The notes under the pieces: generated by a model
What the model was told of the DNA's origin: nothing
The model's input: only the letters and a program-made list of their open reading frames with translations
The model's database searches: none
Program-made: the position numbers and the translations under genes
Assembly (NCBI RefSeq): GCF_012848175.1
Contig: NZ_CP051651.1
Location: forward strand, 3,782,001-3,846,000
DNA: 64,000 nt
Direction of reading: 5' to 3'
Source of the DNA: Xanthomonas campestris pv. badrii
Lineage (GTDB): Bacteria; Pseudomonadota; Gammaproteobacteria; Xanthomonadales; Xanthomonadaceae
In this document: in pieces, positions 48,706 through 63,227 of the stretch
Numbering within the stretch: the first letter of the stretch is position 1
Layout of the letters: each line of letters starts with the position of its first letter

Positions 48706-49544
48706 AGCATCACGGCCTGGTCTTCCAGGCGGGCCAGGCGCAGCTGGAACAGCACCTTGGTCACCAGCAGGCGCTCTTCGATGGGCTTTTGCACCAGATC
48801 GTTGGCACCGGCGCGCAGCAGCTCGGACTGGTTGCGCGGGTTCGTGTCGCCGGTCATCACCAGCACCGGCAGGCGGCGCTTGCCGTAGGCGAAGTCGATA
48901 CGGATGCGTTCGACCACATCGCGCCCATTGAGCTCGCCTTTCAGGGTCACGTCGGTCAGCACCACGTCGATGCGGCGCTCGGTGCGGCCCAGCGATTCGG
49001 CGGTGAGCAGCGCGAATGCGTCCTCGGCGGTGAGCACGTGCACCACCTTCAGGCTCTGGCGCTCCAGCATGCGCTTGGTCGCCTCGGCCACCACGCGGCT
49101 GTCTTCGATGTACAGCACGGTGGCACCCACCACCGGCTCGGGCTGCACGTAGCCGCGGATGAAGGTGGCCAGGGCTTCGTGGCCCAGCGCCTTGTCGAAA
49201 TAGTCGGTGACGTATTCGGTGAAGCGACGTTCGACCAGATGCTGTTGCGCATCGCCGGACACCACGATCACCGGCACATAGGCCTGGCCGGCGGCCTCGC
49301 GCACGCTGCGCGCCAGCGCCAGGCCGTCGCCGTCGGGCAGCGACAGCGAGGTGGTGACCAGATCCATGGCGCCGGCTTCCAGCGCGTCGCGCGCTTCGGC
49401 AATGCTGGCGCAGCCGACCACCTGCACATTGGGCAGGTCGCGCTTGAGCACGTCGGCAATGAGCTTGCGCACCAGCTTGGAACCATCGACCACCATCACG
49501 CGCGGCGCGTCGCTGATCAGGTGCTTGAGATCTGGTGGATGCAT
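48702..49544 (-). CDS. Two-receiver response regulator with degenerate first domain
   Basis: A 280-residue protein made of two CheY-like receiver domains with no output domain. REC1 (about 15-132) has Asp20 but not the usual acid pair, and at the phosphoacceptor position Ser66 replaces Asp ([14 protein letters not shown]); Lys118 is kept. REC2 (about 142-270) is complete: Glu147-Asp148, phosphoacceptor Asp198 (DVVLTDVTL), Thr231 and Lys253 (VQKPI). Without an output domain it should act by protein contacts. It sits between ftsX (8 bp away) and ung (4-bp overlap). No partner kinase is in the window. Confidence 0.85.
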   Translation of the reverse strand: MHPPDLKHLISDAPRVMVVDGSKLVRKLIADVLKRDLPNVQVVGCASIAEARDALEAGAMDLVTTSLSLPDGDGLALARSVREAAGQAYVPVIVVSGDAQQHLVERRFTEYVTDYFDKALGHEALATFIRGYVQPEPVVGATVLYIEDSRVVAEATKRMLERQSLKVVHVLTAEDAFALLTAESLGRTERRIDVVLTDVTLKGELNGRDVVERIRIDFAYGKRRLPVLVMTGDTNPRNQSELLRAGANDLVQKPIEERLLVTKVLFQLRLARLEDQAVML

Positions 49545-49552
49545 GGCAGGCC

Positions 49553-50503
49553 TCAGGTCTCGGTAGGACGGGTCTGGCGAAGGAAATGGCCGGTCACCAG
49601 CCAGGCACCCAACCAACCCAGGACCAGGGTACCGACCAGCACCATCGCAGAATGCAACAGATCCAGCCCGTGCAGGGTAAAGGAACTGCCGTAACTGTCG
49701 GCCAATGTCGCCAACGGCGCACGCAAGGCCAGGCCCGAGGCGGCGATCAGAGCGAGCGCGACAGCGCCGGCGCCCAGGCCGTACCACGCGCCCAGATACA
49801 AAAACGGGCGACGGATGAAGCCGTCGCTGGCGCCGAGCAACTGCAGCACACCGATTTCTTCGCGTCGCGACTGGATGTCCAGCCGCACGGTGTTGCCGAC
49901 CACCAGCACCGCACCCATCCCGAGCAGGGCGGACAACACCTGGACCAGGCGCTCACCGAAGTGCAGCCAGCCATCCAGGCGCTTGCGCCACAGCGCATCG
50001 TGCTGCACCTGATCGGTTTGCGGCAGCGCCTGCAGCGCACTGGCCAGCTGCGCGTCGTCGGTCGCGTCGCCGGGAGTGACGATCAACAGGGTCGGTAGCG
50101 GGTTGTCGCCCAGCGCATCGGCAGCTTCATCGAGCTTGGCGCTCTCACGCAGCTCGGCCAAGCCCTGCTCCGGCGTGCGCAGGGTGACCTTGGCCACATC
50201 CGGGCGTGCACGCAGCTCGCCGGCCAGCGCCTGCGCCGCATCGGCGGCCACGTCGACCTTCAGGAACAGATTGATCTGGCGCGACTGCTGCACACTGCCG
50301 GCCAGCAGCTTGACGTTGTCCAGCGCGATCGACAGCCCCAGCGGCAGCGCCAGCGCCAAGGCCATCACCACGATGGTCAGCAACGTGGCCCACGGCTTGC
50401 GCATCGCGCGGCCCAGGCTGAAGGCGATGCTGTGCAGGTGGTGGTCGATCCACACCCCAACGCGCGAGGGCGCCACGGTTTCGGTATTGGCGAGCTTGCT
50501 CAT
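49553..50503 (-). CDS. ftsX: Cell-division ABC transporter permease FtsX
   Basis: A 316-residue inner-membrane protein with four helices, the partner of FtsE; the complex activates septal peptidoglycan hydrolases at the divisome. The first helix is about 41-60 ([20 protein letters not shown]). The periplasmic loop (about 75-175) follows, and three helices lie in the C-terminal half ([55 protein letters not shown]). The conserved [18 protein letters not shown] precedes the third. The start overlaps the ftsE stop by four bases. Confidence 0.94.
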   Translation of the reverse strand: MSKLANTETVAPSRVGVWIDHHLHSIAFSLGRAMRKPWATLLTIVVMALALALPLGLSIALDNVKLLAGSVQQSRQINLFLKVDVAADAAQALAGELRARPDVAKVTLRTPEQGLAELRESAKLDEAADALGDNPLPTLLIVTPGDATDDAQLASALQALPQTDQVQHDALWRKRLDGWLHFGERLVQVLSALLGMGAVLVVGNTVRLDIQSRREEIGVLQLLGASDGFIRRPFLYLGAWYGLGAGAVALALIAASGLALRAPLATLADSYGSSFTLHGLDLLHSAMVLVGTLVLGWLGAWLVTGHFLRQTRPTET

Positions 50504-51186
50504 TCGGCCAGATCCTGCGGCGAGATGTCGTCGACCAGGCGGCCGTGATCCAGGATCAGCACGCGCTTGCGCATCTGCTTGAGCAGCGCCAGATCGTGGC
50601 TGACCACCAGCACGCTGGTGCCGCGCGCCGGCAGTTCGGCGAACAGCTGCATGATCTCCGCGGCCAGGGCCGGGTCGAGGTTGCCGGTGGGTTCGTCGGC
50701 CACCAGCAAGCGCGGCTCGCCGACGATGGCGCGGGCGATGCCCACGCGCTGCTGTTCGCCAGCGGAGAGCTGCGACGGCAGCGCCTTTTCGCGATGGGCC
50801 AGGCCGATACGTTCCAGCGCCGAGCGCACGCGCTTGCCGATCTCGGCGCGGCGGGTGCCGCGCAGGATCAACGGCAATGCCACGTTCTCGGCAATGCTGC
50901 GGTCGTTTAGCAGACGGTGGTCCTGGTACACCGCACCCACCTGCCGGCGATGCAGCGGAATCTGCCGGCCGCGCACCTTGAGCAGGTTGCGTTCGCCCAG
51001 CAGCACCGCGCCCTGGCTGGGCCGCTCGCTGAGGTGGATCAATTTGAGCAACGTACTTTTGCCGGCGCCGGAATGGCCGGTCACGAACAGCATCTCGCCA
51101 TCGGCCACTTCGAAGCTGACATCGGTCAGCGCCTGGTGGCCACCGGCGTAGTGCTTGCTGACGTTGTCGAAACGCAGAACGGTCAT
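50500..51186 (-). CDS. ftsE: Cell-division ATP-binding protein FtsE
   Basis: A 228-residue ABC ATPase. Walker A GHSGAGKST (about 37-45), signature LSAGEQQRVGIARAIV (about 136-151; the ABC signature is SAGEQ instead of SGGQ, as usual for FtsE), Walker B LLVADEPTGNLDP and the H-loop VVSHD. The start MTVLRFDNVSKHY is the family start, so codons upstream were not included. It is the first gene of ftsE-ftsX-response regulator-ung and is convergent/adjacent to the rhlB end 75 bp away on the same strand. Confidence 0.95.
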   Translation of the reverse strand: MTVLRFDNVSKHYAGGHQALTDVSFEVADGEMLFVTGHSGAGKSTLLKLIHLSERPSQGAVLLGERNLLKVRGRQIPLHRRQVGAVYQDHRLLNDRSIAENVALPLILRGTRRAEIGKRVRSALERIGLAHREKALPSQLSAGEQQRVGIARAIVGEPRLLVADEPTGNLDPALAAEIMQLFAELPARGTSVLVVSHDLALLKQMRKRVLILDHGRLVDDISPQDLAE

Positions 51187-51261
51187 CCAGCGATTATGCC
51201 GGAGCGCCAGCGCTTGCGTCGCATCGCCGAACACCGGCGATGCGATTGCTTGGCCCGGACG

Positions 51262-52980
51262 TCAGTTGCCCGACACCAGCGAACGCAGGCGGCGCCCGAT
51301 CCGGCTCAGCAACGACGGGCTGCCGGCCGGCTTGGCCGCGGCACGCACCGGCTTGGCGACCACCTGGGTGGGCTTGCGCGGCGCGGCGGGCGCCGGCACC
51401 GGCGTGGATGCCACCACCGGCTCGCCACCTTCGACCGGCCGGCCCTTGCGGCGACGCCGCCGCTTGCGCGGTGCACGCTCGCCATCGGCGTCGATGGACG
51501 GCGCAACGGTTACCGCGTCGGCAACCACTGGCGGAACCGATGCAGCCGCTGCAACCGGCGCCTCGCCCTCCACACGCGGCTTGCGGCGCGGACGCGGCTT
51601 GCCATCGGCGCTGCCGCCGTCGCGACGGCCGCCACCGCTACCACTGCGCGAACCGCCACCGCCCGGACCGTTGCGGCCGCCACCACGGCGGGCCTCGTCG
51701 GCGGCACGCTGCTCGCGCGCCTCGCGGAAGATCGTGCCCACGCTGTCGCCCGCGTCGTCGTCGACCTCCTCGCCTTCCACCGGCACGCGTGGTGCGCGCG
51801 GCAGCGGGGTCAGCAGTTCGGAGGTCACCGGCTCGACCGGGATCTTCTGCTCGATGTAGGCCTCGATGTCCGGCAGGCTCATCGCATAGCGTTCGCAGGC
51901 GAAACTGATTGCATCGCCCTCTTCGCCCAGCCGCGCGGTGCGGCCGATGCGGTGCACGTAATCTTCGGCGTCGAACGGCAGGTCGTAGTTATAGACGTAC
52001 TTGACCCCGTCGATATGCAGACCGCGCGCGGCCACGTCGGTGGCCACCAGGATTTCGAGCTGGCCCTTCTGGAAGCGGTTGAGCAGCGATTCGCGCTTTT
52101 TCTGCGGCACATCGCCCGACAGCACGCCGACCCGGTAGCCATGGCGCTCCAGGGTGCGCGCCACGCGCTCCACGAACGCCTTGGTGTTGACGAACACCAT
52201 GGTGCGCGCGCCTTCGCTGCGCGACAGCAAGCCCAACAGGAGCGTCTGCTTCTCTTCGTCGGACGGGAAATAGATGCGCTGGCGCACCCGCGCGGCGGTG
52301 ATGCTTTCGGTTTCGACGACCAGCTTTTCCGGCTCGTTCATGTGCTCGTAGGCCAGCTCCAGCACCCGGTGGCTGAGCGTGGCCGAGAACAACAGCGTCT
52401 GCCGGGTACCGCGCTCGGGCATGCGCCGCAGCAGGAAGCGGATGTCCTTGATGAAGCCCAGGTCGAACATGCGGTCGGCTTCGTCCAGCACGCAGATCTC
52501 GCAGGCGTGCAGCGAGACTACCTTGTGCTGCTTGACGTAGTCGATCAGCCGGCCCGGGGTGGCGATGATCACGTCCACGCCCTGCTGCAGCAGTTCGCGC
52601 TGCTTGTCGTAATCCACCCCGCCATAGACCAGCGCAAAGCGCAGGCCCAGGTCGGCGCCGAACTTCACCGCATCCTTGTGGATCTGGATGGCCAGTTCGC
52701 GGGTGGGCGCCAGGATCAGCGCGCGCGGGTCTTCCGGCTTGCGGTCGGCCAGCGCCGGGCGGATCAGCAGGCGGTTCATCACCGCCACCAGGAACGCCAG
52801 GGTCTTGCCGGTGCCGGTCTGGGCCTGGCCGGCGACATCGCCGCCCGGCAGCGCGACCGGCAGGGTCAGCGCCTGGATCGGGGTACAACGGGTAAACCCG
52901 GCGCTCTCCAGCCCGGCGATCAGCGCCGGATGCAGGTCGAACGAGGAAAAAGTCAAATCGGTCAGCGGTTTGTCGCTCAT
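51262..52980 (-). CDS. rhlB: DEAD-box RNA helicase RhlB
   Basis: A 572-residue ATP-dependent RNA helicase of the RNA degradosome. Motifs in order: Q-motif region ([10 protein letters not shown]...TPIQ), I AQTGTGKT (about 52-59), Ia PTRELA, II DEAD (about 164-167), [27 protein letters not shown]. The C-terminal 160 residues are a long basic, glycine/arginine- and proline-rich tail ([28 protein letters not shown]), longer than in E. coli. The rhlB-trxA-rho neighbourhood supports the name. It is divergent from trxA, 197 bp apart. Confidence 0.9.
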   Translation of the reverse strand: MSDKPLTDLTFSSFDLHPALIAGLESAGFTRCTPIQALTLPVALPGGDVAGQAQTGTGKTLAFLVAVMNRLLIRPALADRKPEDPRALILAPTRELAIQIHKDAVKFGADLGLRFALVYGGVDYDKQRELLQQGVDVIIATPGRLIDYVKQHKVVSLHACEICVLDEADRMFDLGFIKDIRFLLRRMPERGTRQTLLFSATLSHRVLELAYEHMNEPEKLVVETESITAARVRQRIYFPSDEEKQTLLLGLLSRSEGARTMVFVNTKAFVERVARTLERHGYRVGVLSGDVPQKKRESLLNRFQKGQLEILVATDVAARGLHIDGVKYVYNYDLPFDAEDYVHRIGRTARLGEEGDAISFACERYAMSLPDIEAYIEQKIPVEPVTSELLTPLPRAPRVPVEGEEVDDDAGDSVGTIFREAREQRAADEARRGGGRNGPGGGGSRSGSGGGRRDGGSADGKPRPRRKPRVEGEAPVAAAASVPPVVADAVTVAPSIDADGERAPRKRRRRRKGRPVEGGEPVVASTPVPAPAAPRKPTQVVAKPVRAAAKPAGSPSLLSRIGRRLRSLVSGN

Positions 52981-53177
52981 TATTCCGTCTTCGTGAGGCG
53001 CCCTGGGCAGCCCGGGCGCGGCTTGCATCGATGCCGACAGCGTCGCAAACTGCGGCTCTTGTGGCGGACAGCGCGGCTTCAGGACTGACACTTGATTCAG
53101 TCGCGCAATGCCCCAGTTTAACGCAATGTGGCGGCCTGCCCGATCGGGTGGGCCGTTTGGTTTCCAGGAGACCCAAC

Positions 53178-53519
53178 GTGAGCGACAAGGTTCAACATGT
53201 CGGCGATGCCGATTTCGAGACAGCCGTACTGCAATCGGGCGAACCGGTTCTGGTGGATTTCTGGGCCGAGTGGTGCGGCCCGTGCAAGATGATCGCCCCG
53301 GTGCTGGACGATCTGGCCGATACATACCAGGGCAGGCTCAAGGTTGCCAAGGTCAATGTGGACCAGAACCGCGCCCTGGCCATCAAGTATCACGTCCGTT
53401 CCATCCCGATGCTGCTGTTGTTCAAGGATGGTGAGGTCCAGGCCAGCCAGATCGGGGCGGTTGGCAAGGGTCAGCTGACCCAGATGATCGACAAGACCCT
53501 GGGCGGCGCGGCCGCCTGA
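53178..53519 (+). CDS. trxA: Thioredoxin 1
   Basis: A 113-residue disulfide oxidoreductase with active site WCGPC at 32-36 and cis-Pro in RSIPMLLLF. It starts at GTG ([14 protein letters not shown]), supported by AGGAG eight bases upstream. Length and sequence are typical of TrxA. It lies between rhlB (divergent) and rho, the same order as in E. coli. Confidence 0.95.
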   Translation: MSDKVQHVGDADFETAVLQSGEPVLVDFWAEWCGPCKMIAPVLDDLADTYQGRLKVAKVNVDQNRALAIKYHVRSIPMLLLFKDGEVQASQIGAVGKGQLTQMIDKTLGGAAA

Positions 53520-53626
53520 GTTGGGCAGGCGTCCAGCAATGGGCGCCTGCGGTTCGCCAGCAGTTAAATCCTGCCATGGCAGACGCTTGCGCGGTCACGC
53601 ACCGCGGTGATAGTGTCAGTTGGTCC

Positions 53627-53672
53627 GGCGCACGTTCGTGCGCCGCCGTACCCCTCTAGAAACTCTTCTAGA
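53627..53672 (+). promoter_or_regulatory. rho: Two hairpins in the rho leader
   Basis: GGCGCAC-GTTC-GTGCGCC (53627-53644) and TCTAGAA-ACTC-TTCTAGA (53655-53672) are perfect 7-bp stems with tetraloops, 64-109 bp before the rho start. rho is autoregulated through its leader in other bacteria, so a similar role is plausible. Confidence 0.4.
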
Positions 53673-53735
53673 CTCCCATCTACCAATAGTTCGCCCCCTA
53701 GCTGGGCGCTCGCACCTTAGCGAGGAATCACGCAC

Positions 53736-55586
53736 TTGTCCGATCAACCTTCCTCCGATACCGGGAGCAGCGTCGACGCTCCCGTCGAGAAGCGCGTGCG
53801 CAAGCCGCGCGTGAGCAAGACCGCCGTCGCCCATGACGATGCCGGCACGCAGCAACCCAACCTGCCCTTGCCCGCCAGCCCCGCACCCGACGCGCCCCGC
53901 GCTCCCCAGGCACCGTCGCACGCTGCCGAATCGGCACCGGCGCAGACCTCCGGCGATGGCGCCGCTGCCAGCAGCAGCGCTCCGAGCGCCCATCAGGGCG
54001 GCGACAGCCAGGGCGAGTCCCGCGAGGGCGGCCAGTCGCAGCAGCAGCGCTTCCATCAGGCGCAGCAACAGCAGAACCAGAATCAGGCGCAGAGCCAAGG
54101 CCAGCAGAACCAGGGCCAGCAGCAGGGGCATGGCCAGAACGGTGGCCAGAACCAGCAGGGCCAGGGGCAGAACCAGCAGGGCAATCGCCGCGACCGCTTT
54201 CGCAACCGCCGCGACCGCGGGCCGCGCGACCGGTTTGGCAACGACGGCGGCATGGCCTCTTCCGATGGCAGCAACGAGCCGTTCGTGCCGCGTCCGCACC
54301 CGGCCGTGCCGGAGGGCTTCCCGGTCTATTCGCTGAGCGACCTCAAACGCATGCCGGCGCAGAAGCTGCTGGATATTGCCGACCAGCTCAACATCCAGGA
54401 AGGCGTGGCGCGTGCCCGCAAGCAGGACGTGATCTTCGCCCTGCTCAAGGTGCTGACCCGTCATGGCGAAGGCGTTGCCGCCGACGGCGTGCTGGAAATC
54501 CTGCCCGATGGCTTCGGTTTCCTGCGCGCGGCCGAAGCCAGCTACCTGGCCGGCCCGGACGATACCTATATCTCGCCCAGCCAGATCCGCCGTTTCAACC
54601 TGCGTACCGGCGATCACCTGTCCGGCCGCATCCGCTTCCCCAAGGACGGCGAGCGCTATTTCGCGCTGTCGATCGTGGACACCATCAATGGTGAGCCGCT
54701 GGAAGCCAGCAAGAACAAGGTGCTGTTCGAGAACCTGACCCCGCTGTTCCCGCGTCGCCGCTTCCGTCTGGAACGTGGCGACGGGTCCACCGAGGACATC
54801 ACCGGCCGCATCCTGGATCTGATGGCCCCGCAGGGTAAGGGTCAGCGTGCGCTGATCGTCTCCCCGCCCAAGGCCGGCAAGACGATGATGATGCAGCAGG
54901 TGGCCACGGCCATCACCACCAATCATCCCGAAGTGCACATGATCGTGCTGCTGATCGACGAGCGCCCTGAAGAAGTGACCGAAATGCAGCGCACCGTGCG
55001 CGGCGAGGTCATCTCCTCCACGTTCGACGAGCCGGCTGCGCGCCATGTGCAGGTTGCCGAGATGGTGATCGAGCGGGCCAAGCGCCTGGTCGAGCACAAG
55101 AAGGATGTGGTGATCCTGCTCGACTCGATCACGCGCCTGGCGCGCGCCTACAACAACGTGGTGCCCAGCTCCGGCAAGGTGCTCACCGGTGGTGTGGACG
55201 CCAACGCCCTGCACCGCCCGAAGCGTTTCTTCGGTGCGGCGCGTAACGTGGAAGAAGGCGGCTCGCTGACCATCATCGCCACGGCGCTGGTGGAAACCGG
55301 CAGCAAGATGGACGAGGTGATCTACGAAGAGTTCAAGGGCACCGGCAACAGCGAAGTGCATCTGAACCGTCGCATCACCGAAAAGCGCGTGTATCCGGCG
55401 ATCGACATCAACCGCTCGGGCACGCGTCGCGAAGACCTGCTGATCGAGCCGGAGCTGCTGCAGAAGATCTGGATCCTGCGCAAGCTGCTGCACCCGATGG
55501 ACGAAATCGCGGCAATGGAATTCCTGCTGGACAAGATGAAGACCACCAAGTCCAACGACGAGTTCTTCAGTTCGATGAAGCGCTGA
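53736..55586 (+). CDS. rho: Transcription termination factor Rho
   Basis: A 616-residue hexameric RNA helicase, about 197 residues longer than E. coli Rho. The extra part is at the N-terminus: an Ala/Pro-rich segment (35-90), a Gln/Asn/Gly-rich stretch (98-150, [14 protein letters not shown]) and an Arg-rich patch ([17 protein letters not shown], 151-167). The core follows: [14 protein letters not shown], the RNA-binding domain ([14 protein letters not shown]), Walker A PPKAGKT (about 377-384) and the R-loop region ([10 protein letters not shown]). It starts at TTG, with GAGGA nine bases upstream. A strong terminator follows. Confidence 0.95.
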   Translation: MSDQPSSDTGSSVDAPVEKRVRKPRVSKTAVAHDDAGTQQPNLPLPASPAPDAPRAPQAPSHAAESAPAQTSGDGAAASSSAPSAHQGGDSQGESREGGQSQQQRFHQAQQQQNQNQAQSQGQQNQGQQQGHGQNGGQNQQGQGQNQQGNRRDRFRNRRDRGPRDRFGNDGGMASSDGSNEPFVPRPHPAVPEGFPVYSLSDLKRMPAQKLLDIADQLNIQEGVARARKQDVIFALLKVLTRHGEGVAADGVLEILPDGFGFLRAAEASYLAGPDDTYISPSQIRRFNLRTGDHLSGRIRFPKDGERYFALSIVDTINGEPLEASKNKVLFENLTPLFPRRRFRLERGDGSTEDITGRILDLMAPQGKGQRALIVSPPKAGKTMMMQQVATAITTNHPEVHMIVLLIDERPEEVTEMQRTVRGEVISSTFDEPAARHVQVAEMVIERAKRLVEHKKDVVILLDSITRLARAYNNVVPSSGKVLTGGVDANALHRPKRFFGAARNVEEGGSLTIIATALVETGSKMDEVIYEEFKGTGNSEVHLNRRITEKRVYPAIDINRSGTRREDLLIEPELLQKIWILRKLLHPMDEIAAMEFLLDKMKTTKSNDEFFSSMKR

Positions 55587-55610
55587 TCGCGGTCTGCGTC
55601 ATCGAAACGA

Positions 55611-55637
55611 AAACCCCCGCGCTGCGGGGGTTTTTTG
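55611..55637 (+). terminator. rho: rho terminator
   Basis: AAACCCCCGC and GCGGGGGTTT form a perfect 10-bp stem with a GCT loop followed by TTT, 25 bp after the rho stop. It is a textbook intrinsic terminator. Confidence 0.88.
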
Positions 55638-55803
55638 TATCGATCGTACGAGGCGGGCAATCATGGTCATTTCATTGATCGCGTCGCTGATAGGCGAGCC
55701 ATATCGCCGCGTGGATGCAGGTTGCAAATCGAGCCTCACAACGAGCTGCCCCGGCCGCCGCTGCATCGCATGGCAATTGCGCTGTGCGCTGTTTCTCTTC
55801 CCA

Positions 55804-57543
55804 CTACGCCAGCCGCCGCGATTCCGCATACGGCGGTGTGTCCGGGTAATCGTCTTCGCGCAGGCGCGCCTGTAGATCGCGCCACCATTGTGGGTCGAAC
55901 AGTTCCGGGTGGATGTGCTTGACCGCTTGCAGCTGCGAGGCGGGCAGGCCCATGAACAGGGCGAAGCGCTCGGGAAACACATCGCGCGGGCCGACATGGA
56001 ACCACGGTTCGGCCGCCATCTGCTCTTCGTAGGTGGTGGGCGTGGGCCAGTCGCGGAAGCTGCATTCGGTGATCAGGCACAGCTCGTCGTAGTCGTAGAA
56101 CACCGCGCGCTGGTGGCGGGTGATGCCGAAGTTCTTCAGCAGCATGTCGCCGGGAAAGATGTTGTTGCGCGCCATGTCCTTGATCGCCTGGCCGTAGTCC
56201 AGCGCTGCGGCATGCGCGGCCTCGGGCAGTTGTTCGCGCAGGTAGAGATTGAGCGGGCGCAGGCGCCGTTGCACGTAGCACAGCGCGATCAGTACATCGT
56301 CGCCATCTTCGCTCAGGCTCGTTGCACAGCTGGTCTGCAGCTCTTGCAGCAGTGCCGGCGAGAAGCGCGATTTGGGAAAGCGCAGGTAGCGGTACGGCTG
56401 CGCGTCGAGCAGGCGGCCGATGCGATCGAGTTGGAAGACCAACTCGTATTTGCCCTCTACCTGCGCCCGACTCATGGTCTTGGGATAGGCGAAGCGGTCG
56501 CGGATGAGCTTGAACACCAGCGGATAACTGGGCAGCGTGAATACCACCATGACCATGCCCGGCGTGCCATCGGCATGCACCAGCTGCTCGGACGCCTGCG
56601 CCTGGAAATGGCTGAAAAACGTGCGATAGCGTTCGGTCTTGCCCTGCTTGGCGCGGCCCAGCATGGTGTACAACTCGTCCACCGGCTTGTGGGTCAACAG
56701 GCTGCGCAGGAACACCACCGCATCGCCGACCGTCGACAGGTCGGCCTGAAAATAACTGCGCGAATTACTGAACAGTTGGGCGACATCGCTGCGCTTGGTC
56801 AATACCGCTTCGGCACGCAAGCCAGCGTCGTCGTTGACCAATGCGATCACGCACGGCGAGAAGCGATGCTCGCCGAACACGCGGCCAACCAGATAGGCGC
56901 GGCGCTCGCGGTAGAACACCGTCTCCAGCAACTCCACGCTGCGCACCGGGTGCTCGCCCCAGTGCGCCAGATCGTCGAGCAGGCGCACGGCAATGGCCGC
57001 CGCGCACCGCGTTCGGTGCGCGTACGGCACGGCGAACGCGTAGTCGCCCAGCACCCGCACCAGCATGTCGGTCAGCCGGCCGGGCGAGACCGCATAGGTG
57101 TGACGCGCCACCGGCACGGTGATGGCATCGGTGGGCTCGATATCCAGCGCAATGAATTCGATATCGGCATCCACGCCGTGGGTGCCGAAATAGCGCCGGG
57201 TCAGGGTGTTGTAGAACGTCTTGTACAGTTCCTGATCGATCAACCCGTCCAGCAGCGCAGCGTAGTGATTGCGCGCACGCATCCACAGCGCGCGATCGTG
57301 CGCCTGCCCCAGCAGCACTGCACGCAGGCGCAGCATGCACTCGGTGATGTACTGGTCGTAGAGCGCAATGCGCGCCACCGCGTCCTCGCGCGCACCGCTC
57401 CAGTCGCGCGTTTCGAAACGCTGACGGGCACGCGCGGTGATCTCGGAAAAGCAGGCGTGATAATCCTCGAAGGCTTCATAGACGGCGTGGGCGATTGCCA
57501 GCGCGCGGCGTTCGGACTGCGGCGGTAACGGTGGCTGGCTCAT
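55804..57543 (-). CDS. aceK: Isocitrate dehydrogenase kinase/phosphatase
   Basis: A 579-residue bifunctional enzyme that phosphorylates and dephosphorylates isocitrate dehydrogenase to switch carbon into the glyoxylate shunt. The N-terminal regulatory domain spans about 1-300; the kinase-like domain carries the nucleotide loop ([12 protein letters not shown]; Lys about 335), the catalytic [15 protein letters not shown] (Asp about 456) and [11 protein letters not shown] with the metal-binding DYD. Length matches E. coli (578). Note that the icd here is the monomeric type, while classical AceK targets the dimeric enzyme. Its start overlaps the LysR stop by four bases. Confidence 0.93.
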   Translation of the reverse strand: MSQPPLPPQSERRALAIAHAVYEAFEDYHACFSEITARARQRFETRDWSGAREDAVARIALYDQYITECMLRLRAVLLGQAHDRALWMRARNHYAALLDGLIDQELYKTFYNTLTRRYFGTHGVDADIEFIALDIEPTDAITVPVARHTYAVSPGRLTDMLVRVLGDYAFAVPYAHRTRCAAAIAVRLLDDLAHWGEHPVRSVELLETVFYRERRAYLVGRVFGEHRFSPCVIALVNDDAGLRAEAVLTKRSDVAQLFSNSRSYFQADLSTVGDAVVFLRSLLTHKPVDELYTMLGRAKQGKTERYRTFFSHFQAQASEQLVHADGTPGMVMVVFTLPSYPLVFKLIRDRFAYPKTMSRAQVEGKYELVFQLDRIGRLLDAQPYRYLRFPKSRFSPALLQELQTSCATSLSEDGDDVLIALCYVQRRLRPLNLYLREQLPEAAHAAALDYGQAIKDMARNNIFPGDMLLKNFGITRHQRAVFYDYDELCLITECSFRDWPTPTTYEEQMAAEPWFHVGPRDVFPERFALFMGLPASQLQAVKHIHPELFDPQWWRDLQARLREDDYPDTPPYAESRRLA

Positions 57544-58499
57544 GGCGGCAGTGTCCTGGAGCGCTTGCGAGGGGGCGTGACGGGCGGCGTAGCCAGCGAC
57601 GCGGTGGCGGCCTGCTGTGCGTGAGCGACATGTTCGCGTGCCTGCACCTGCAGCCACGCGCGGAACGCGAGAAAGCCGGCATGCGCAGCCGAGCGTGGCG
57701 GATACACCAGATAGTGCGACCAGCCGGTCTTGAGCCGTTGCGTGGACAACGCCACCAGCTGGCCGGACGCCAGCAGCAGGCGTGCGCGCGTGACCCGCCC
57801 CAATGCGACACCGACACCATCCAGCGCGGCGCGGTGATGCGCCTCGGATTCGTCGAGCACCGCGACATACCGCCGTGGCGCCTGCCCGCCGAACGCCGCA
57901 AACCAGCGCAGCCAGGCGTCGTCCGGGTCGCCCAGCAATGGCCAGTGCTGCAGCGGCGGTGCGTCTGCGCCACCCATGCGCGCGATCAGGGCCGGGCTTG
58001 CCATCGGGACCAGCCATTCGTCGAACAGCGGCTCGGCGATGACGCCCGGCCATTGCCCGGCGCCAATGCGCATGGCGCCATCGACCTGCTGCTGGCGCTC
58101 GAAATCCACCAGCCGCTCGCTGGAGAACAGATTGATCTCGATGGTGGGGTGGTCGGCCAGAAAACCGCCCAGGCGCGGCACCAGCCAGGTGGATGCCATC
58201 GATGGGGTGATGCTCAGGGTCAGCGTATCCTCGCGGCGCGGACCAAACGGCTGAAAGGCCTCGGCGATCGCGTCCAGATGCGGTGCGATGCGCTCCAGCA
58301 ATTGCTGACCTTGCGGCGTGGCGGTCACGCCACGCGCATGCCGCTGCAACAGTGGATAGCCCAGGCGTTGTTCGAGCGCACGCATCTGGTGGCTGAGCGC
58401 ACTGACGGTGAGATGCATCGCGGCAGCGGCGCGCGACAGGTTGCCCAGGCGCACTGCGCTGACGAAACCTTGCAAGGCGTGAAGCGGCGGACGCGACAT
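57540..58499 (-). CDS. LysR-family transcriptional regulator (GcvA-like)
   Basis: A 319-residue regulator. The winged HTH is N-terminal ([40 protein letters not shown], about 8-48; key elements [12 protein letters not shown] and SALSHQM), followed by the effector-binding domain (about 90-300). The C-terminal tail is Pro/Arg-rich. Its stop overlaps the aceK start, so it is co-transcribed with and probably controls aceK. A perfect palindrome TTGAATTCAA lies 15 bp upstream of its ATG, a likely operator. Confidence 0.9.
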   Translation of the reverse strand: MSRPPLHALQGFVSAVRLGNLSRAAAAMHLTVSALSHQMRALEQRLGYPLLQRHARGVTATPQGQQLLERIAPHLDAIAEAFQPFGPRREDTLTLSITPSMASTWLVPRLGGFLADHPTIEINLFSSERLVDFERQQQVDGAMRIGAGQWPGVIAEPLFDEWLVPMASPALIARMGGADAPPLQHWPLLGDPDDAWLRWFAAFGGQAPRRYVAVLDESEAHHRAALDGVGVALGRVTRARLLLASGQLVALSTQRLKTGWSHYLVYPPRSAAHAGFLAFRAWLQVQAREHVAHAQQAATASLATPPVTPPRKRSRTLPP

Positions 58500-58514
58500 G
58501 GGCAGACCCTTGAA

Positions 58515-58524
58515 TTGAATTCAA
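58515..58524. promoter_or_regulatory. Candidate LysR operator palindrome
   Basis: TTGAATTCAA is a perfect 10-bp palindrome, preceded by another TTGAA at 58510. It lies in the 104-bp divergent gap between the LysR gene and a small unknown gene, where LysR factors usually bind T-N11-A palindromes. Confidence 0.4.
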
Positions 58525-58603
58525 AACGACCTTGCAAAAGCCTCGCTTTTGCGGCCCCTAGCCTGCGCCTACTGTGGATTCCACTCAAGTGAAGGCAGGA
58601 TCC

Positions 58604-58843
58604 ATGCGCATCTTTACCGACTTGCTGTTCCAGCACGGATGCATTACCGACGTGGACCTCGCGCAGCGGCTGGCCGAGCCAGACGCTGTGGCGGACCCGG
58701 AAGCGCCGCAGGCCCCGGAGGCATCTCCCGCGCCCGACGCGGAACACATCGACGCGGCGCAACGCGCCCGGCGCGAGCAACGCATGGCGCGCCGCACGCG
58801 CCGCCTGCTGCGCGCCATCACGGCGCTGTCGCCCTTTCGTTGA
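58604..58843 (+). CDS. Small charged protein, function unknown
   Basis: A 79-residue protein starting MRIFTDLLFQHGCITDVDLAQRL, with AGGA a few bases before the ATG; a GTG ten codons upstream is less likely. The middle is acidic and Pro/Ala-rich (EPDAVADPEAPQAPEASPAPDAEH), and the end is strongly basic and helical (RARREQRMARRTRRLLRAI). No signal peptide or membrane helix. It is divergent from the LysR gene and may be its target. It ends at a hairpin shared with icd. I do not recognise the family. Confidence 0.6.
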   Translation: MRIFTDLLFQHGCITDVDLAQRLAEPDAVADPEAPQAPEASPAPDAEHIDAAQRARREQRMARRTRRLLRAITALSPFR

Positions 58844-58851
58844 AACGACAA

Positions 58852-58876
58852 GGCCCGCCTCTGGAGGAGGCGGGCC
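58852..58876. terminator. Terminator between the small gene and icd
   Basis: GGCCCGCCTC and GAGGCGGGCC form a perfect 10-bp stem with a 5-base loop, 9 bp after the small gene and 46 bp after the icd stop on the other strand. No T-run. Confidence 0.6.
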
Positions 58877-58921
58877 CCTGGGTGTCGCTACAGTTCACGC
58901 ACCGACAGGCGGTGCCGCCGA

Positions 58922-63064
<4,143 letters not shown>

Positions 63065-63227
63065 GCGGTGCACGGCAGCGAGATTGGACAGCCGCACTCT
63101 GCGACTAGATGCGGCGCGGATCGGCAGAAGCCACGCTGATGCACAGCGGCTGCGCGATGCAGACGCTCCGCCGCAGGGGCAGACAGCATCGGCCTGCTCT
63201 CACCAAGGCCCCAAACGGAGCAACGCC

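Noticed and set aside
63065..63227. Possible CRISPR repeats between the SWIM gene and cas3
   Set aside because: No repeated 28-37-bp unit is present in this gap.
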